A DNA stretch of 13,656 nucleotides, from assembly GCA_041574955.1 (NCBI GenBank), contig JBFGNS010000116.1, positions 1 through 13,656 of the forward strand, written 5' to 3'. Origin of the DNA: CALZJC01 sp041574955. Lineage in GTDB: Bacteria; Acidobacteriota; Thermoanaerobaculia; Multivoradales; JAHEKO01. This document shows positions 13,415-13,656 of the stretch, in pieces (position 1 is the first letter of the stretch; every line of letters begins with the position of its first letter). Below the pieces are notes generated by a model that was not told the DNA's origin, did not search any database, and was given only the letters and a program-made list of their open reading frames with translations. Both the position numbers and the translations under genes were made by a program.

Positions 13415-13656
13415 TCCGCCCCCCCCAGCTCGTCGAGCAGCCAGTCGTAGGACGACAGGCTGCGGTAGTCGGTGAGGTCGAGGTGCAGCGGCGTCACCGA
13501 CACCCGGCCGGCGGCGACCGCGGCGGGGTCGGGGCCCTCCTCCTCCGGCCACTCGGGGGTGCCAGCGATCCAGAAGTAGTTGCGGCCCCGCGGATCGGTC
13601 TTGTCCACCACCACCTGCTGGTAGACCCGCTTGCCCAGCCTGGTCAGGCTGACGCC
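13396..13656 (-). CDS. surE: 5'/3'-nucleotidase SurE, C-terminal part (cut by window edge)
   Basis: Only the last 86 residues are inside the window; the frame is open to 13656 and the start lies beyond it. The visible sequence GVSLTRLGKRVYQQ, then VVDKTDPRGRNYFWIAGTPE and the C-terminal VSVTPLHLDLTDYRSL is characteristic of the SurE survival protein, a metal-dependent phosphatase that acts on nucleoside 5'- and 3'-monophosphates. The catalytic Asp-Asp and Asn residues are in the missing N-terminal part. The stop overlaps pcm, and a G8 tract (13419-13426) lies near the end of the coding region. Confidence 0.92.
   Translation of the reverse strand, partial: GVSLTRLGKRVYQQVVVDKTDPRGRNYFWIAGTPEWPEEEGPDPAAVAAGRVSVTPLHLDLTDYRSLSSYDWLLDELGGAEWPAER

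Noticed and set aside
1..13656. Mobile elements, prophage, CRISPR, toxin-antitoxin or defence system
   Set aside because: I found no transposase, integrase, spaced direct repeats, phage genes or small toxin pairs. All recognisable genes are housekeeping or secreted proteins of similar base composition.

Overview
This is a very GC-rich chromosomal window (roughly 70% G+C by eye) from a Gram-negative-type bacterium. A lipobox protein, Sec signal peptides and membrane proteins are present, and protein order and style resemble Acidobacteriota (Thermoanaerobaculia-like) or another deep high-GC lineage. That taxonomic placement is inference only. I see no insertion sequence, phage gene, CRISPR array or defence gene. 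It is essentially a housekeeping region, and no intergenic gap exceeds about 90 bases.

Layout. (1) A DUF547 lipoprotein gene on the minus strand (84-902) ends in a hairpin at the left edge and is divergent from a plus-strand DHH phosphoesterase gene (980-2029). (2) Converging on the latter is a tight minus-strand operon read from 6757 down to 2060: cinA, thpR, gpsA, guaA and a glutaredoxin-like gene. Most junctions overlap or are under 30 bases. (3) Divergent from cinA is a plus-strand pair of secreted proteins: a beta-propeller-like protein (6846-7886) and a GDSL/SGNH hydrolase with a C-terminal dockerin-like domain (7883-9079), coupled by a GTGA overlap. (4) Converging on that pair is a second long minus-strand run from the right edge to 9125: surE (5' end outside the window), pcm, a YqaA/DedA-family membrane protein, acyP, apt, tRNA-Arg(CCT), a membrane-anchored TPR protein and a pyrimidine-nucleoside phosphorylase.

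How the genes fit together. Nucleotide and RNA end metabolism dominates: GuaA (GMP synthesis), Apt (adenine salvage), SurE (nucleotidase), the pyrimidine phosphorylase, CinA (NMN/pyridine nucleotide), ThpR (RNA cyclic phosphate) and the DHH phosphoesterase. Pcm and AcyP add repair/housecleaning functions, and GpsA supplies glycerol-3-phosphate for lipids. The secreted propeller/SGNH-dockerin pair is the most lineage-specific part.

No large undescribed system is evident. The points most worth a second look are small-scale. Three operon-first genes have -10-like hexamers ending exactly 6 nt before ATG, suggesting leaderless transcription. A G8 tract at the surE/pcm overlap could join the two frames. 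A copy of the tRNA-Arg acceptor strand lies in its own 5' leader. guaA has no ATG start. The dockerin-like tail sits on an isolated secreted hydrolase.
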